Assembly (NCBI RefSeq): GCF_004117875.1
Contig: NZ_RAHW01000001.1
Span: 558,001-622,000 of the forward strand
DNA from: Geomonas oryzae
GTDB lineage: Bacteria; Desulfobacterota; Desulfuromonadia; Geobacterales; Geobacteraceae
Reading direction: 5' to 3'
Length of the DNA: 64,000 bases
Shown: piece after piece, positions 39,078-48,163 of the stretch
Numbering within the stretch: the first letter of the stretch is position 1
How the letters are laid out: each line of letters opens with the position of its first letter
Position numbers and translations under genes: made by a program
The notes under the pieces: model-generated
What the model was told of the DNA's origin: nothing
Database searches by the model: none
Seen by the model: only the letters and a program-made list of their open reading frames with translations

Positions 39078-41963
39078 ATGTCCGAGATTTCCAGACGCAC
39101 CTTCTTGTGGATCACGGGTGGCAGCAGCATTGCGCTGGCGACCGATCCTCCGCGCAAGCTGGTCAACAAGCTGATCCCCAAGGTGGTCCCACCGGAGGAC
39201 ATCCGGCCCGGGCACTGGACCTTCTACGCGACCACCTGCCGCGAATGTCCGGCCGGATGCGGCATGCACGTGGCGCACCGGGACGGCCGCGTCACGAAGG
39301 CCGAAGGAAACCCGGAGCACCCGGTAAACCGCGGCGGGCTCTGCGCGCGCGGACAGTCCTCCCTGCAGGGGCTCTACGACCCGGACCGCGTGGTCAGCGT
39401 GCTGCAGCGCGCAAGCGACGGCAAGACCGGACGTAAGAGCTGGGACGAGGCGCTCTCCGCGATCTCCTCCCGCCTGGCCGCGGGGGGAAAGCCGGCCATC
39501 CTCTCCAGCCTGCAGACCGGGGCCCTCGCCGATCTCATGAAACGCTTCGCCGCCGCCTTCGGCTCGAACCGGGTCCTCTTCTACGAGGCGTTCAACTACG
39601 AGGCGCTACGCGCCGCACACCAGCGCGTTTTCGGACTCCCCGTCATCCCCCGCTACGACCTGGAAAACAGCGACTTCATCCTTAGCTTCGCCGCCGATTT
39701 CCTGGAGACATGGGTCTCCCCGGTTTCCTACGCGCGCCAGTTCGCGGCCATGCACGGCTACCATGAAGGAGCCGCCCCGAACCGGATGGCCTACGTGGGA
39801 CCGCGCCTCTCCATGACGGCGAGCAACGCGGATCACTACCTCCAGGCGGCACCGGGAGAGCTCCGGCTTGTTGCGGCCTCGCTTCTGAAGATCATCATGG
39901 ACCGCGGCTGGTCTCGAAATGACGTCTCGGCGGTGCGACCGGCGGTGGAGGCCCTCATCGCGTCCTTCCCCCCGCCTGCCGTCGACCAGGGGAGCCTGGT
40001 CGCCCTGGCGCAGGCCTTCAGCCATGCACGCCGCCCGGTGGCGCTGGCAGGACCCGGGGCGGCGAGCGGCCCGGCGGCAACCGACGCGGCCCTTTGCGTC
40101 GCCCTTTTGAACTACGCCGCAGGCGCCGTCGACACCACGGTCGACTTCTCCCGCCCCCATGCCCTGAGTGACAGCGCGCGCGACCAGGACCTCGATCTCT
40201 TCTTCTCGTCACTCGGACCGCAGGACGTCCTCTTCGTGCACGACACGAACCCTGCTTACAGCAGAAGCGGGGCGGCGGCCCAGATCGGCAGGGCTGGGAT
40301 GGTGGTGTACTTAGGCTCGCTGATGGATGAAACCGCCTCCCTCGCGCACTGGGTCCTGCCCATCGACACGCCCCTCGAGTCCTGGGGGGAGTACCAGCCC
40401 GAGCCGGGCATCAACGGCCTGATGCAGCCGACCATGGGGCGCCTCCACGACACGCTCGGTACGGGGGACGTTTTCCTGGCCCTGGCGCGAAAGGCGGGAC
40501 GGCCGCTCGTCACGGAGCATGGATCGGCTCCCCAAGACTTCCAGGGATGGCTCAGGGAACGTTGGAACGGAAGCGACCGAAACTGGAATGCGGCTCTGGG
40601 ACAGGGAGGAGCGTGGCAGACGGCAGCATCGGGTTCCGACGGGAAGCCTTCGCTGCATCCCGAGGGCGTGACCTTCGCCGCGCGACCGGCCGCTGTTCCG
40701 GTACGTCGTGACGAAGCGGAACTCTGGCCCTGGCCCTCCATCATGCTCTTTGACGGCAGGCTCGCGAACCGCGGTTGGCTGCAGGAGGCACCCGACCCGG
40801 TGACCTTCTTCGTCTGGGGAAACTGGATCGACCTCCACCCCCGGAAGGCGGCGACGTTGAAGATCGACGACGGGGACCAGGTGCAGCTCACCACCGCCTC
40901 CGGTTCGCTCCGCGCGACGGTACGCATCACCACCGAGGTGAGCGAGCACGCCGTGGCGGTCGGCCTGGGACAAGGGCATGCGGCACTCGGCAGGAACGCG
41001 CGCGGCGTTGGGGCGAACGCCTTCGTGCTCCTCGGCGGACAAAAAAGCGGCTTCTTCACCACCTGTCGCATCAGCCGCGTGACCGGAGACGCCCTCCCCC
41101 CGATCCGCACCTCGATAGAAAGCAAGCAGTTGCACCGCGACGTGGTCCAGTCGGTGCGTTTCTCCGTGCTGCGCGCCATGAAACCCGGGGAGGGTGACCG
41201 CCTGGATCTCCCGCTTCCCGAGGATTACCGCCCGGAGCATGACATGTACCCGCCGCACCAGCACAACAAGCACCGCTGGGGGATGGTCGTCGACCTGCAG
41301 CGCTGCATCGGCTGCGGTGCCTGCGCCGTCGCCTGCTACGCCGAGAACAACGTAGCGGTGGTGGGGAGGGCGCTCGTCGCGGACGGGCGCGAGATGGCGT
41401 GGCTCAGGGTCCCCCCCTACCGGGTGCCGGAAAAGCCGTGGCGCTACGCCTGGCTGCCGCTTTTGTGCCAGCACTGCGACGCCGCCCCCTGCGAGCCGGT
41501 CTGCCCGGTGTTTGCGGCGGTGCACAACGAGGAGGGGCTGAACGCACAGATCTACAACCGCTGCATCGGCACGCGCTACTGTTCCAACAACTGCCCCTAC
41601 AAGGTGCGCCGCTTCAACTGGGTGAACCTGGAGTGGAAAAAGCCCCTGGACCTGCAGCTGAACCCGGAGGTGACGGTGCGCCAGCGCGGCGTCATGGAGA
41701 AGTGCACCTTTTGCGTGCAGCGCATCCGGCAGGCCGAGTACAGGGCCGCGCGCGAGGGACGGCCGGTCCGGGACGGCGAAATTGTTCCCGCCTGCGCCCA
41801 GACCTGTCCTGCCGGGGTGTTCACCTTCGGGGATCTCATGGACCCGAACGCCGCGGTGACCCGGCTCACCCGCACCGATCCGCGCCGCTACCACCTGTTG
41901 CACGAGCTGCACACCAAACCCGCGGTGACCTTTCTTAGAAGAGTGGAGAACGACCTGGTTTGA
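39078..41963 (+). CDS. actB: Alternative complex III iron-sulfur/molybdopterin-like subunit ActB
   Basis: 961 residues. A Tat signal (SRRTFLWITGG) suggests export. The first about 700 residues are a molybdopterin-oxidoreductase-like domain with CRECPAGCGMHV and GGLCARGQSS, the four-Cys N-terminal cluster pattern. The last about 220 residues are a ferredoxin-like domain with CIGCGACAVACYAENN, CQHCDAAPCEPVCPV, CIGTRYCSNNCPYKVRRFNW and CTFCVQRI..CAQTCP. The T in CIGTRYC replaces a cysteine and fits the 3Fe-4S site of ActB. It should pass electrons between the quinol site of ActC and cytochromes. ATG 39078 has GGGAGAG. It is the first gene of the operon. Confidence 0.9.
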   Translation: MSEISRRTFLWITGGSSIALATDPPRKLVNKLIPKVVPPEDIRPGHWTFYATTCRECPAGCGMHVAHRDGRVTKAEGNPEHPVNRGGLCARGQSSLQGLYDPDRVVSVLQRASDGKTGRKSWDEALSAISSRLAAGGKPAILSSLQTGALADLMKRFAAAFGSNRVLFYEAFNYEALRAAHQRVFGLPVIPRYDLENSDFILSFAADFLETWVSPVSYARQFAAMHGYHEGAAPNRMAYVGPRLSMTASNADHYLQAAPGELRLVAASLLKIIMDRGWSRNDVSAVRPAVEALIASFPPPAVDQGSLVALAQAFSHARRPVALAGPGAASGPAATDAALCVALLNYAAGAVDTTVDFSRPHALSDSARDQDLDLFFSSLGPQDVLFVHDTNPAYSRSGAAAQIGRAGMVVYLGSLMDETASLAHWVLPIDTPLESWGEYQPEPGINGLMQPTMGRLHDTLGTGDVFLALARKAGRPLVTEHGSAPQDFQGWLRERWNGSDRNWNAALGQGGAWQTAASGSDGKPSLHPEGVTFAARPAAVPVRRDEAELWPWPSIMLFDGRLANRGWLQEAPDPVTFFVWGNWIDLHPRKAATLKIDDGDQVQLTTASGSLRATVRITTEVSEHAVAVGLGQGHAALGRNARGVGANAFVLLGGQKSGFFTTCRISRVTGDALPPIRTSIESKQLHRDVVQSVRFSVLRAMKPGEGDRLDLPLPEDYRPEHDMYPPHQHNKHRWGMVVDLQRCIGCGACAVACYAENNVAVVGRALVADGREMAWLRVPPYRVPEKPWRYAWLPLLCQHCDAAPCEPVCPVFAAVHNEEGLNAQIYNRCIGTRYCSNNCPYKVRRFNWVNLEWKKPLDLQLNPEVTVRQRGVMEKCTFCVQRIRQAEYRAAREGRPVRDGEIVPACAQTCPAGVFTFGDLMDPNAAVTRLTRTDPRRYHLLHELHTKPAVTFLRRVENDLV

Positions 41964-42033
41964 GTCGGACGTCGGACCAGTCAGACTAGTCGGACTAGTC
42001 GGACTAGTCGGACCGGTCTGACTGAGTCCGACA
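41964..42033. repeat. 9-bp tandem repeat in the actB-actC gap
   Basis: Units GTCGGACCA, GTCAGACTA, GTCGGACTA (twice), GTCGGACCG, GTCTGACTG. The same unit family is inside ligD at 33314-33367. It starts one base after the actB stop codon and ends about 15 bp before the actC start. Confidence 0.9.
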
Positions 42034-42047
42034 ATGGAGAGCCCCCC

Positions 42048-43922
42048 TTGCCTGAAATGAGCTACGGCCAAATCAACGATGACGCCCTGAACCCCATGGG
42101 CAAGCCCGGCCTCGCGTACCTGCTCGCCATCGTGATGCTGGCGGGGCTTGCGGGGCTCGGGGCGCTCAGCCTCATGTACCAGACCCAGGCGGGGATGGGG
42201 GTCACCGGACTTAACCGCCCCGTGGGATGGGCGGTCTACATCACCAACTTCGTCTTCTGGGTAGGGATCGCCCACTCCGGCACCCTCATCTCCGCCATCC
42301 TCTACCTCATGCGCGCCAAGTGGCGCGACGCCGTCTCCCGATCCGCCGAGGCGATGACCATCTTCGCCGTCATGACCGCGGGGCTCTTCCCGCTCATCCA
42401 CTTGGGACGCCTTTGGGCCGCGTACTACATCGTCCCCTACCCCTCTCAGCGCGAGCTCTGGCCCAACTTCGTGAGCCCCCTGGTCTGGGACGTCCTCGCC
42501 GTCACCACCTATCTCACCGTGAGCCTCATCTTCTGGTACATCGGCCTCGTCCCCGACCTCGCGGCGGCGCGCGACCGCTACCGCGCGGAACTCGGTCCGG
42601 AACACCTGAAGAGCAGGATCTACCGCGCCCTCGCCCTCGGATGGTCCGGGTCGGGAACCCAGTGGCATCACTACGGCCGTTCCTACCTCTTCTTCGCCGC
42701 CCTGGCCACGCCGCTCGTGGTCTCGGTGCACTCGGTGGTCTCCTGGGACTTCGCCATGAGCCTGCTACCCGGCTGGCACAGCGCCATCTTCCCCCCCTAC
42801 TTCGTTGCCGGCGCCATCCACTCCGGACTTGCCATGGTGCTTACCCTGATGATCCCGATGCGGAAGCTTTTGCACCTTGAACGCCTGGTGGAGATGCACC
42901 ACTTCGAGATGCTCGCCAAAACCATCGTGCTGACCGCCACCATCGTCGGGTACGCCTACGCGGTCGAGGCGTTCATCGCCTGGTACTCCGGGGATGTCAC
43001 CGAGTGGCAGAACCACAAGTGGCGCGTGTTCGGCCCCGTCGCCTGGATGTACTGGCTCTGCGTCGTCTGCAACGTGCTCGTCCCCTGGCTCTTCGTGTTC
43101 CGGCGCATGCGCACGAGGTTCCTCCCCCTGCTGGTGGTCTCGCTCCTCGTGAACCTAGGCATGTGGTTCGAGCGGCTCATGATCATCTACACCTCGCTGG
43201 CGCACGACTTCCTGCCGCACAACTTCGGGCGCTACCTCCCCACCTGGGTGGAACTCACCATCACCGCCGGCTCCTTCGGCTTCTTCCTCCTCTTCTTTTT
43301 AGGCTTCACGAAACTCCTCCCGACCGTCCCGCTCAGCGAGTTGAAGGGACACCTGGCCGAAAAGGAAGTGGTGCCGACCGGCGCGTGCAGCCACCGCGTG
43401 CGCCCCGGACTGCCGCAACATCGTCCCGCCGTGCTCGCCGTCTTCTCCAACGCCGGACGCCTGTTGCAGGCCGCCAAGGGATGCTGCGACGGCGGCTTCA
43501 AGGTGATGGAGACCTTTTCGCCGGTGAAGGTCGAGGAGCTTTCCGGGGTGATGAAGCACGCGAAGAGCCCGGTGCGCTGGTTCACCCTGGCGGGCGCCCT
43601 CGCGGGGCTTTCCGGCGGCTTCTGGCTCGCCGGCGGAACCGCGCTGGTGAACCGCCTCGTCGTCGGTGGAAAACCTCCGCTCTCCTGGGTTCCTTTCTGC
43701 GTGGTCGGCTTCGAAGGGACCATTCTGATCGGGAGTCTCGCCAACCTGGCCGGGCTCGTGCTCTTCGCGCGCCTGTTCCGGCTCGAGCCGCACCCCTTTT
43801 ACGACCCGCGCTTCTCGCGCGACAAGTTCGGCCTGCTGATCTCCTGCGGCGCCGATGAGTACGAACGCCTGAAGGCGCAACTGGCCCCCGCCCATCCGGA
43901 GGAACTCCATGTCCACCAGTGA
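42048..43922 (+). CDS. actC: ActC-ActD fusion: NrfD-type quinol subunit joined to DUF3341
   Basis: 624 residues. Residues 1 to about 440 are an NrfD/PsrC-type membrane subunit with ten or so helices (VYITNFVFWVGIAHSGTLIS; FAVMTAGLFPLIHLGRLWAA), which in ACIII holds the quinol site. Residues about 450-600 are the ActD/DUF3341 domain (LAVFSNAGRLLQAAKGCCDG, then two helices and FYDPRFSRDKFGLLIS). In most ACIII operons ActC and ActD are separate genes. TTG 42048 was chosen because GGAGAG lies 7 bp upstream; ATG 42057 is an alternative. It overlaps actF by 14 bp. Confidence 0.9.
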   Translation: MPEMSYGQINDDALNPMGKPGLAYLLAIVMLAGLAGLGALSLMYQTQAGMGVTGLNRPVGWAVYITNFVFWVGIAHSGTLISAILYLMRAKWRDAVSRSAEAMTIFAVMTAGLFPLIHLGRLWAAYYIVPYPSQRELWPNFVSPLVWDVLAVTTYLTVSLIFWYIGLVPDLAAARDRYRAELGPEHLKSRIYRALALGWSGSGTQWHHYGRSYLFFAALATPLVVSVHSVVSWDFAMSLLPGWHSAIFPPYFVAGAIHSGLAMVLTLMIPMRKLLHLERLVEMHHFEMLAKTIVLTATIVGYAYAVEAFIAWYSGDVTEWQNHKWRVFGPVAWMYWLCVVCNVLVPWLFVFRRMRTRFLPLLVVSLLVNLGMWFERLMIIYTSLAHDFLPHNFGRYLPTWVELTITAGSFGFFLLFFLGFTKLLPTVPLSELKGHLAEKEVVPTGACSHRVRPGLPQHRPAVLAVFSNAGRLLQAAKGCCDGGFKVMETFSPVKVEELSGVMKHAKSPVRWFTLAGALAGLSGGFWLAGGTALVNRLVVGGKPPLSWVPFCVVGFEGTILIGSLANLAGLVLFARLFRLEPHPFYDPRFSRDKFGLLISCGADEYERLKAQLAPAHPEELHVHQ

Positions 43923-44961
43923 CCGGCCCTCGACGAAATCCTGGCTCGTGCTCTGGCTGGTCCTCGCCGCCGCCGGGTGCGCCGTCTGGCTCTACCTTCT
44001 GAACGGTGCGGACGAGGCGCGCGTCTGGCGGGCGCTCCTCGTCAACTTCCTCTTCTTCACCCCGCTTTCGGCGGGACTCGTCGTCTGGCCCGCCATCGTC
44101 GCGACCTGCAACGGCAAATGGCACCACCCGGTCGAGCGGCCGGCGAACTCGGCCATCGCCTTCGCCCTTCCGTCGCTCGTAACGCTCCTCATCCTGTGGT
44201 GGGGGAGTGCGCGCTGGTCCCCCTGGAACGGCGTGAACCACCACCAGGGGGCGTGGCTCCACCCCGGCTTCCTCTTCGGGCGCGATCTGGCCGTCCTCCT
44301 TCTCTTCTGGGGGCTTGCCCTGTACCACCTGCGGGCCAAACGGAAGGGAGAGGCCGCGCGCTCCGGCGCGGTTCTGGTGCTGGTCTACTGCCTCGCCTTC
44401 TCCCTCATCGGCTTCGACCTGGTCATGGCGCTCGATCCCCTCTGGCACAGCAACCTCGCGGGGGGCTACTTCTTCATCTCCGGGCTCTACATCGCCATGA
44501 CCTGCTGGGCCCTCTTGTCCGCCTGGCACCCCGAGGCGGGACCGGATCAGCTCCACGACCTGGGGAAACTGACCGTCGCCTTCAGCCTCATGACCACCTA
44601 TCTCATGTACGCGCACCTCCTACCCTTCTGGTACGAGAACCTGCCGCGCGAGATCAGGTTCCTGTTGCCGCGCATGCACGCGCCCGAGTGGCGCCCGTTG
44701 AGCTTTTTCCTCTTGGGGCTCGTCTACTTCGGGCCGCTCGTGCTTCTTCTCCCGATCCGGACCAAGCGCAGCCGCGTCGCCCTCGGGACGGTCGCCTTCA
44801 TCGTCCTGTGCGGCCTCTGGCTTGAGCGCTGGTGGCTGGTGGCGCCTACCTTCGACCCGATGGCGCACCTCGGTCTCGCCGAACTCTCCCTCGCCGCCGG
44901 TTTCGCCGGTATCCTCGGTCTCGGCATGCTCGGCGCGCGCAAGAGCGGAGGTGCTCCTTGA
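43909..44961 (+). CDS. actF: Alternative complex III membrane subunit ActF
   Basis: 350 residues with about ten transmembrane helices, related to the NrfD-like ActC/ActF family. Typical segments are FTPLSAGLVVWPAIVATCNG, WLHPGFLFGRDLAVLLLFWG, SLIGFDLVMALDPLWHSNLA then GYFFISGLYIAMTCWALLSA, and TYLMYAHLLPFWYENLPREI. ActF is thought to carry a proton path but no quinol site. GGAGGAACTCC lies before ATG 43909. It ends in a TTGA overlap with the next cytochrome gene, so the two are translationally coupled. Confidence 0.9.
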   Translation: MSTSDRPSTKSWLVLWLVLAAAGCAVWLYLLNGADEARVWRALLVNFLFFTPLSAGLVVWPAIVATCNGKWHHPVERPANSAIAFALPSLVTLLILWWGSARWSPWNGVNHHQGAWLHPGFLFGRDLAVLLLFWGLALYHLRAKRKGEAARSGAVLVLVYCLAFSLIGFDLVMALDPLWHSNLAGGYFFISGLYIAMTCWALLSAWHPEAGPDQLHDLGKLTVAFSLMTTYLMYAHLLPFWYENLPREIRFLLPRMHAPEWRPLSFFLLGLVYFGPLVLLLPIRTKRSRVALGTVAFIVLCGLWLERWWLVAPTFDPMAHLGLAELSLAAGFAGILGLGMLGARKSGGAP

Positions 44962-45491
44962 GCGGCCCGGAGAAAAAGGGGGTGCCGCGCTGGGCGTCTT
45001 ATGCCGCCGCGACCGCCATCCTCGCTTCGGCGCTCGCCGCACTCGTCTACCTGAACCGCCTCTACCCGGTGGGGCTCGGGCCGCGCCAGCCCATCCCGTT
45101 CAGTCACCGGGTGCATGCCGGGATCAAGCAGATCAGCTGTTTCATGTGCCACGACGCCGCCGCGCGCTCCTCCCGGGCCGGGATCCCGCCGCTTCAAACC
45201 TGCCTTTTGTGCCACTCCCGCATCATCCGCAACTACCCGTGGATCGCGCGGCTCAGGGGGCACGTGGCGCAGAACCGGCCGGTGGTGTGGGAGAGGGTGA
45301 ACTGGCTCCCCGAGTTCGTCTATTTCGACCATTCCATGCATCTCATGCGCGGCGTGGACTGCGGTCACTGCCACGGCGACGTGCGGCAGATGGACCGGGT
45401 GGCGGGAGCGCGCAAGTTCGAGATGGGCTTTTGCATCCGGTGCCACAAGGAGAACCGGGTCACCCACGACTGCTTCGTTTGCCATCGGTAG
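44958..45491 (+). CDS. actA: Pentaheme c-type cytochrome ActA
   Basis: 177 residues. A single N-terminal anchor helix (ASYAAATAILASALAALVYL) leads to a domain with five CxxCH heme sites: CFMCH, CLLCH, CGHCH, CIRCH, CFVCH. Distal histidines include FSHRVHAG and FDHSMH. This is the composition of ActA, the pentaheme subunit that takes electrons from ActB. The start codon is TTG at 44958, preceded by GGAGGTGC and overlapping the actF stop (TTGA). In typical act operons actA comes first; here it follows actF. Confidence 0.9.
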   Translation: MSGPEKKGVPRWASYAAATAILASALAALVYLNRLYPVGLGPRQPIPFSHRVHAGIKQISCFMCHDAAARSSRAGIPPLQTCLLCHSRIIRNYPWIARLRGHVAQNRPVVWERVNWLPEFVYFDHSMHLMRGVDCGHCHGDVRQMDRVAGARKFEMGFCIRCHKENRVTHDCFVCHR

Positions 45492-45507
45492 GGAAGGTTC
45501 AGCCTCC

Positions 45508-45632
45508 GCCAGTCCCCCTCTCCCTCCGGGAGAGGGTGCCCACAGGGCGGGTGAGGGCGTTGCCACGAAGTGAAGAATTGCATCTGCCGACGCCCTCACC
45601 CTGCCCTTCTCCCGGAGGGAGAGGGACGTCTT
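45508..45632. repeat. REPIN-like pair of inverted palindromes
   Basis: CCCTCTCCCTCCGGGAGAGGG and CTTCTCCCGGAGGGAGAGGG flank about 80 bp containing GGTGAGGGCG and CGCCCTCACC. It has the same layout as 17804-17927. It splits the act genes from the oxidase genes. Confidence 0.75.
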
Positions 45633-45643
45633 AGGAGAAGTCG

Positions 45644-47029
45644 ATGACCAACCTGTTCCGCAAGCCGCAGAGCGCTTCGTTGGCCTTCATGGTCGCCGGC
45701 GCGGTCTGGTTCGTGGTGGGCGCCGTGTACGGCATGTTTTCCGCCATACACCTGGTGGCGCCGGAGTTCCTGCCGCACGTGGCACCGCTCGTCTTCGGAC
45801 GGGAGCGCCCGGTCCACGTCAACACCATGCTCTACGGCTTCGTCGGCACCATGCTCACCGGCATCGGCCTCCACTACGTTCCGGCCCTCCTGAAGACGCG
45901 CCTTTGGTCCGAGCCTCTAGGGTGGGTCACCTTCCTCTTCTGGAACCTGACCGTCCTGAGCGGCCCGTTAGGTTTCGCCTTCGGCTTCACCCAGGGGCGC
46001 GAGTACAACGAGTACGTCTGGCTCGCCGACGTCTCGCTGGTCGTCGCCGTTCTCTGCATGATCGTCAACGTGACCCTCACCATCATGCACCGGCGCGAAC
46101 CGCAGCTCTACGTCTCCATCTGGTACTTCGTGGCGACCTTCCTCTGGACCGCCTGCAATTACCCGCTCGGCAACGTCATGTGGCACCCGGCCACCGGCGC
46201 CATGCCCGGCCTGATCGATTCCATCTTCCTCTGGTTTTGGGGACACAACCTCCCGGGGCTTCTGATCACCCCGCTTGCCACCGGGGCCGCCTACTACGTC
46301 ATCCCGCGCGTAGCGAAGACCCCGCTCAACTCGCACACCCTGTCCCTTCTCGGCTTCTGGCTCCTGATCGCGCTCTACAGCCACATCGGCGGCCACCACG
46401 TGCTGCAGTCCCCCATTCCCAGCTGGCTGAAGACGATCTCGGTGGTCGACTCGATCTCCATGGTGCTGCCGGTCTCCATCGTCGTGATCAACCTCTGGCT
46501 CACCGCACGCTTCGTCGGCGGACGGGTCTGGAGCGACCCGTCGGCGCGGCTCGTCATGGCGGGGGTCGTCTGGTACATCGTCACCTGCATCCAGGGGCCG
46601 TTGCAGTCGCTCCCCTTTCTGCAGCGCGTGACCCATTTCAACAACTGGACCGTAGGCCACGCCCACATCGCCATGCTCGGCTTCGGCGGCTACATCGCCC
46701 TCGGCGCCATGTGGCACACGCTTCCCCTGGTGAGCGGCCGCCCCGTCTACTCGCAACGGCTCATCAACCTGCAGTTCGGCCTGATCACCTTCGGCCTCAC
46801 CGGCTTCTTCATCGTCCTCACCATGGCGGGGCTCGTGCAGGGGACGGCCTGGTACAACGGCGAGACCGTGGTCAGGGTGCTGCCGCAACTCATCCCCTTC
46901 ATGGCGATGCGGGCGGCACTCGGCGTCTTCATCCTGAGCGCCTCGATCGTGGGACTCTTCAACGTCTACATGACGCTGCGCGGCGCAAAAGAGCCTGAAG
47001 CGCTGCGGCGCCTCGAGGAGGCGACATGA
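45644..47029 (+). CDS. ccoN: cbb3-like cytochrome oxidase subunit I
   Basis: 461 residues with about 12 helices. Histidine ligands are visible: low-spin heme in RPVHVNTMLYGFVG, CuB in FWGHNLPGLLITP and the pair YSHIGGHHVL, and hemes b/b3 in VGHAHIAMLGFGGYI. The WHPATGAMPG and RVTHFNNWTVGHAH segments match CcoN-type oxidases. It reduces oxygen to water with proton pumping. There is no clear strong ribosome binding site (AGGAGAAG lies 8 bp upstream). It is followed by CcoO in an ATGA overlap. It lacks the N-terminal extensions of larger CcoN forms. Confidence 0.93.
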   Translation: MTNLFRKPQSASLAFMVAGAVWFVVGAVYGMFSAIHLVAPEFLPHVAPLVFGRERPVHVNTMLYGFVGTMLTGIGLHYVPALLKTRLWSEPLGWVTFLFWNLTVLSGPLGFAFGFTQGREYNEYVWLADVSLVVAVLCMIVNVTLTIMHRREPQLYVSIWYFVATFLWTACNYPLGNVMWHPATGAMPGLIDSIFLWFWGHNLPGLLITPLATGAAYYVIPRVAKTPLNSHTLSLLGFWLLIALYSHIGGHHVLQSPIPSWLKTISVVDSISMVLPVSIVVINLWLTARFVGGRVWSDPSARLVMAGVVWYIVTCIQGPLQSLPFLQRVTHFNNWTVGHAHIAMLGFGGYIALGAMWHTLPLVSGRPVYSQRLINLQFGLITFGLTGFFIVLTMAGLVQGTAWYNGETVVRVLPQLIPFMAMRAALGVFILSASIVGLFNVYMTLRGAKEPEALRRLEEAT

Positions 47030-48015
47030 AGATGACTCCGGCCTTCGTCATCGTCGGAGCGCTCCTCGTGTTCTGGGCCTCCGCCTTCATCATCGTCGGG
47101 ATCCCGTCGCTCACCATGAAGGAGACCCCCTCGGAGATCTGGCGCCCGCTCACCCCGCTGGAAGCGCGGGGACACCGGCTCTACGTCGAGAACGGCTGCA
47201 GCTATTGCCACTCGCAGTTCATCCGGGTGATCGACTGGGGTATCGGGGCGGAGCGGATCGCCAAGGCGGGGGACTACGTCGGGATCGAACCGGCCATCCT
47301 GGGGAGCGAGCGCACCGGTCCGGACCTCTCGCAGGAGGGGGGGGAGCACAGCGACGACTGGAACCGGGCGCACTTCCTGGACCCGCGCAACACGACGCCG
47401 ATCTCGCTCATGCCCGCCTGGGACTTCCTCTCCGACGGTGAGATAGAGGCGCTCATGGCATACGTTCAGGGGCTCGGGGGGAAAGCGGCGGACTTGAGGG
47501 TAAAGCGGCAGCGGGATTGGAAACGCCAGGCGGTGGCGGCTTACGCCGCCGGGGTCGATGCGAACATCGAGTGGCTGCACGGCCAGGTCCCGGAGGTGTG
47601 GCGCAGGATGCCTAACCCTTACCCGGCGACCGAGGCGGCGCTGCAGCGCGGCAAGAGGATCTACCAGCAGCTGTGCATCAACTGCCACAGCCCGATCGGC
47701 GACGGCAACGGCCCGGCCCAGCCGCACCTGAGCCCGCCCCCCTTGAACTTCACCATACTCAGGCGTCACCTCGTGGAGAACAGGTACATCGGCGGGATCT
47801 TCTACTACCAGATCATGAACGGCATCACCGGCACCGCGATGCCGTACTTCAAGAAGCACCTGGAGTCGGAGAAGATCTGGGACCTGGCCAACTACCTGGC
47901 CGTTTCCTTCGTCGGCTACACCGATGCCAACACCGATCCGCGCGGCATCGACGCCTCCTACGAGGGGGGGTGGGTGAACCGGTACCTGCCGCCGGCGGTG
48001 ACACCGGGGCGGTAG
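47026..48015 (+). CDS. ccoO: CcoO-type cytochrome c fused to a second c-heme domain
   Basis: 329 residues. An N-terminal helix (FVIVGALLVFWASAFIIVG) is followed by a CcoO-like domain with heme site CSYCHSQ, then the CcoO signature ERTGPDLSQEGG and HSDDWNRAHFLDPRNTTPISLM, whose last Met is the axial ligand. Residues about 205-310 are a second class-I cytochrome c with CINCH and MPYF, comparable to one half of CcoP. Thus CcoO and part of CcoP are joined, giving two hemes. It starts at ATG 47026 in a 4-bp overlap with ccoN. Confidence 0.9.
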   Translation: MKMTPAFVIVGALLVFWASAFIIVGIPSLTMKETPSEIWRPLTPLEARGHRLYVENGCSYCHSQFIRVIDWGIGAERIAKAGDYVGIEPAILGSERTGPDLSQEGGEHSDDWNRAHFLDPRNTTPISLMPAWDFLSDGEIEALMAYVQGLGGKAADLRVKRQRDWKRQAVAAYAAGVDANIEWLHGQVPEVWRRMPNPYPATEAALQRGKRIYQQLCINCHSPIGDGNGPAQPHLSPPPLNFTILRRHLVENRYIGGIFYYQIMNGITGTAMPYFKKHLESEKIWDLANYLAVSFVGYTDANTDPRGIDASYEGGWVNRYLPPAVTPGR

Positions 48016-48042
48016 ACGGGATCGGGCCAGTCGCCTGGACAT

Positions 48043-48150
48043 CCCCCTCCCCTTGCGGGAGGGGGGCAGGGGGTGGGGGAAAACGCCATCAGCGTCACAG
48101 GTTGCAGCTTCACCCACCCCCCAGCCCCCTCCCGTCAAGGGAGGGGGAGC
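48043..48150. repeat. REPIN-like repeat between oxidase genes
   Basis: Palindromes CCCCCTCCCCTTGCGGGAGGG and CCCCCTCCCGTCAAGGGAGG flank AACGCCATCAGCGTCACAGG. The inner part nearly equals that at 23824-23944. Confidence 0.8.
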
Positions 48151-48163
48151 GAGGAGCACCGAC

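Noticed and set aside
40311..42731. An 806-codon open frame on the - strand across actB and actC
   Set aside because: It spans two genes and the 9-bp repeat array on the opposite strand, and has no recognisable domain.
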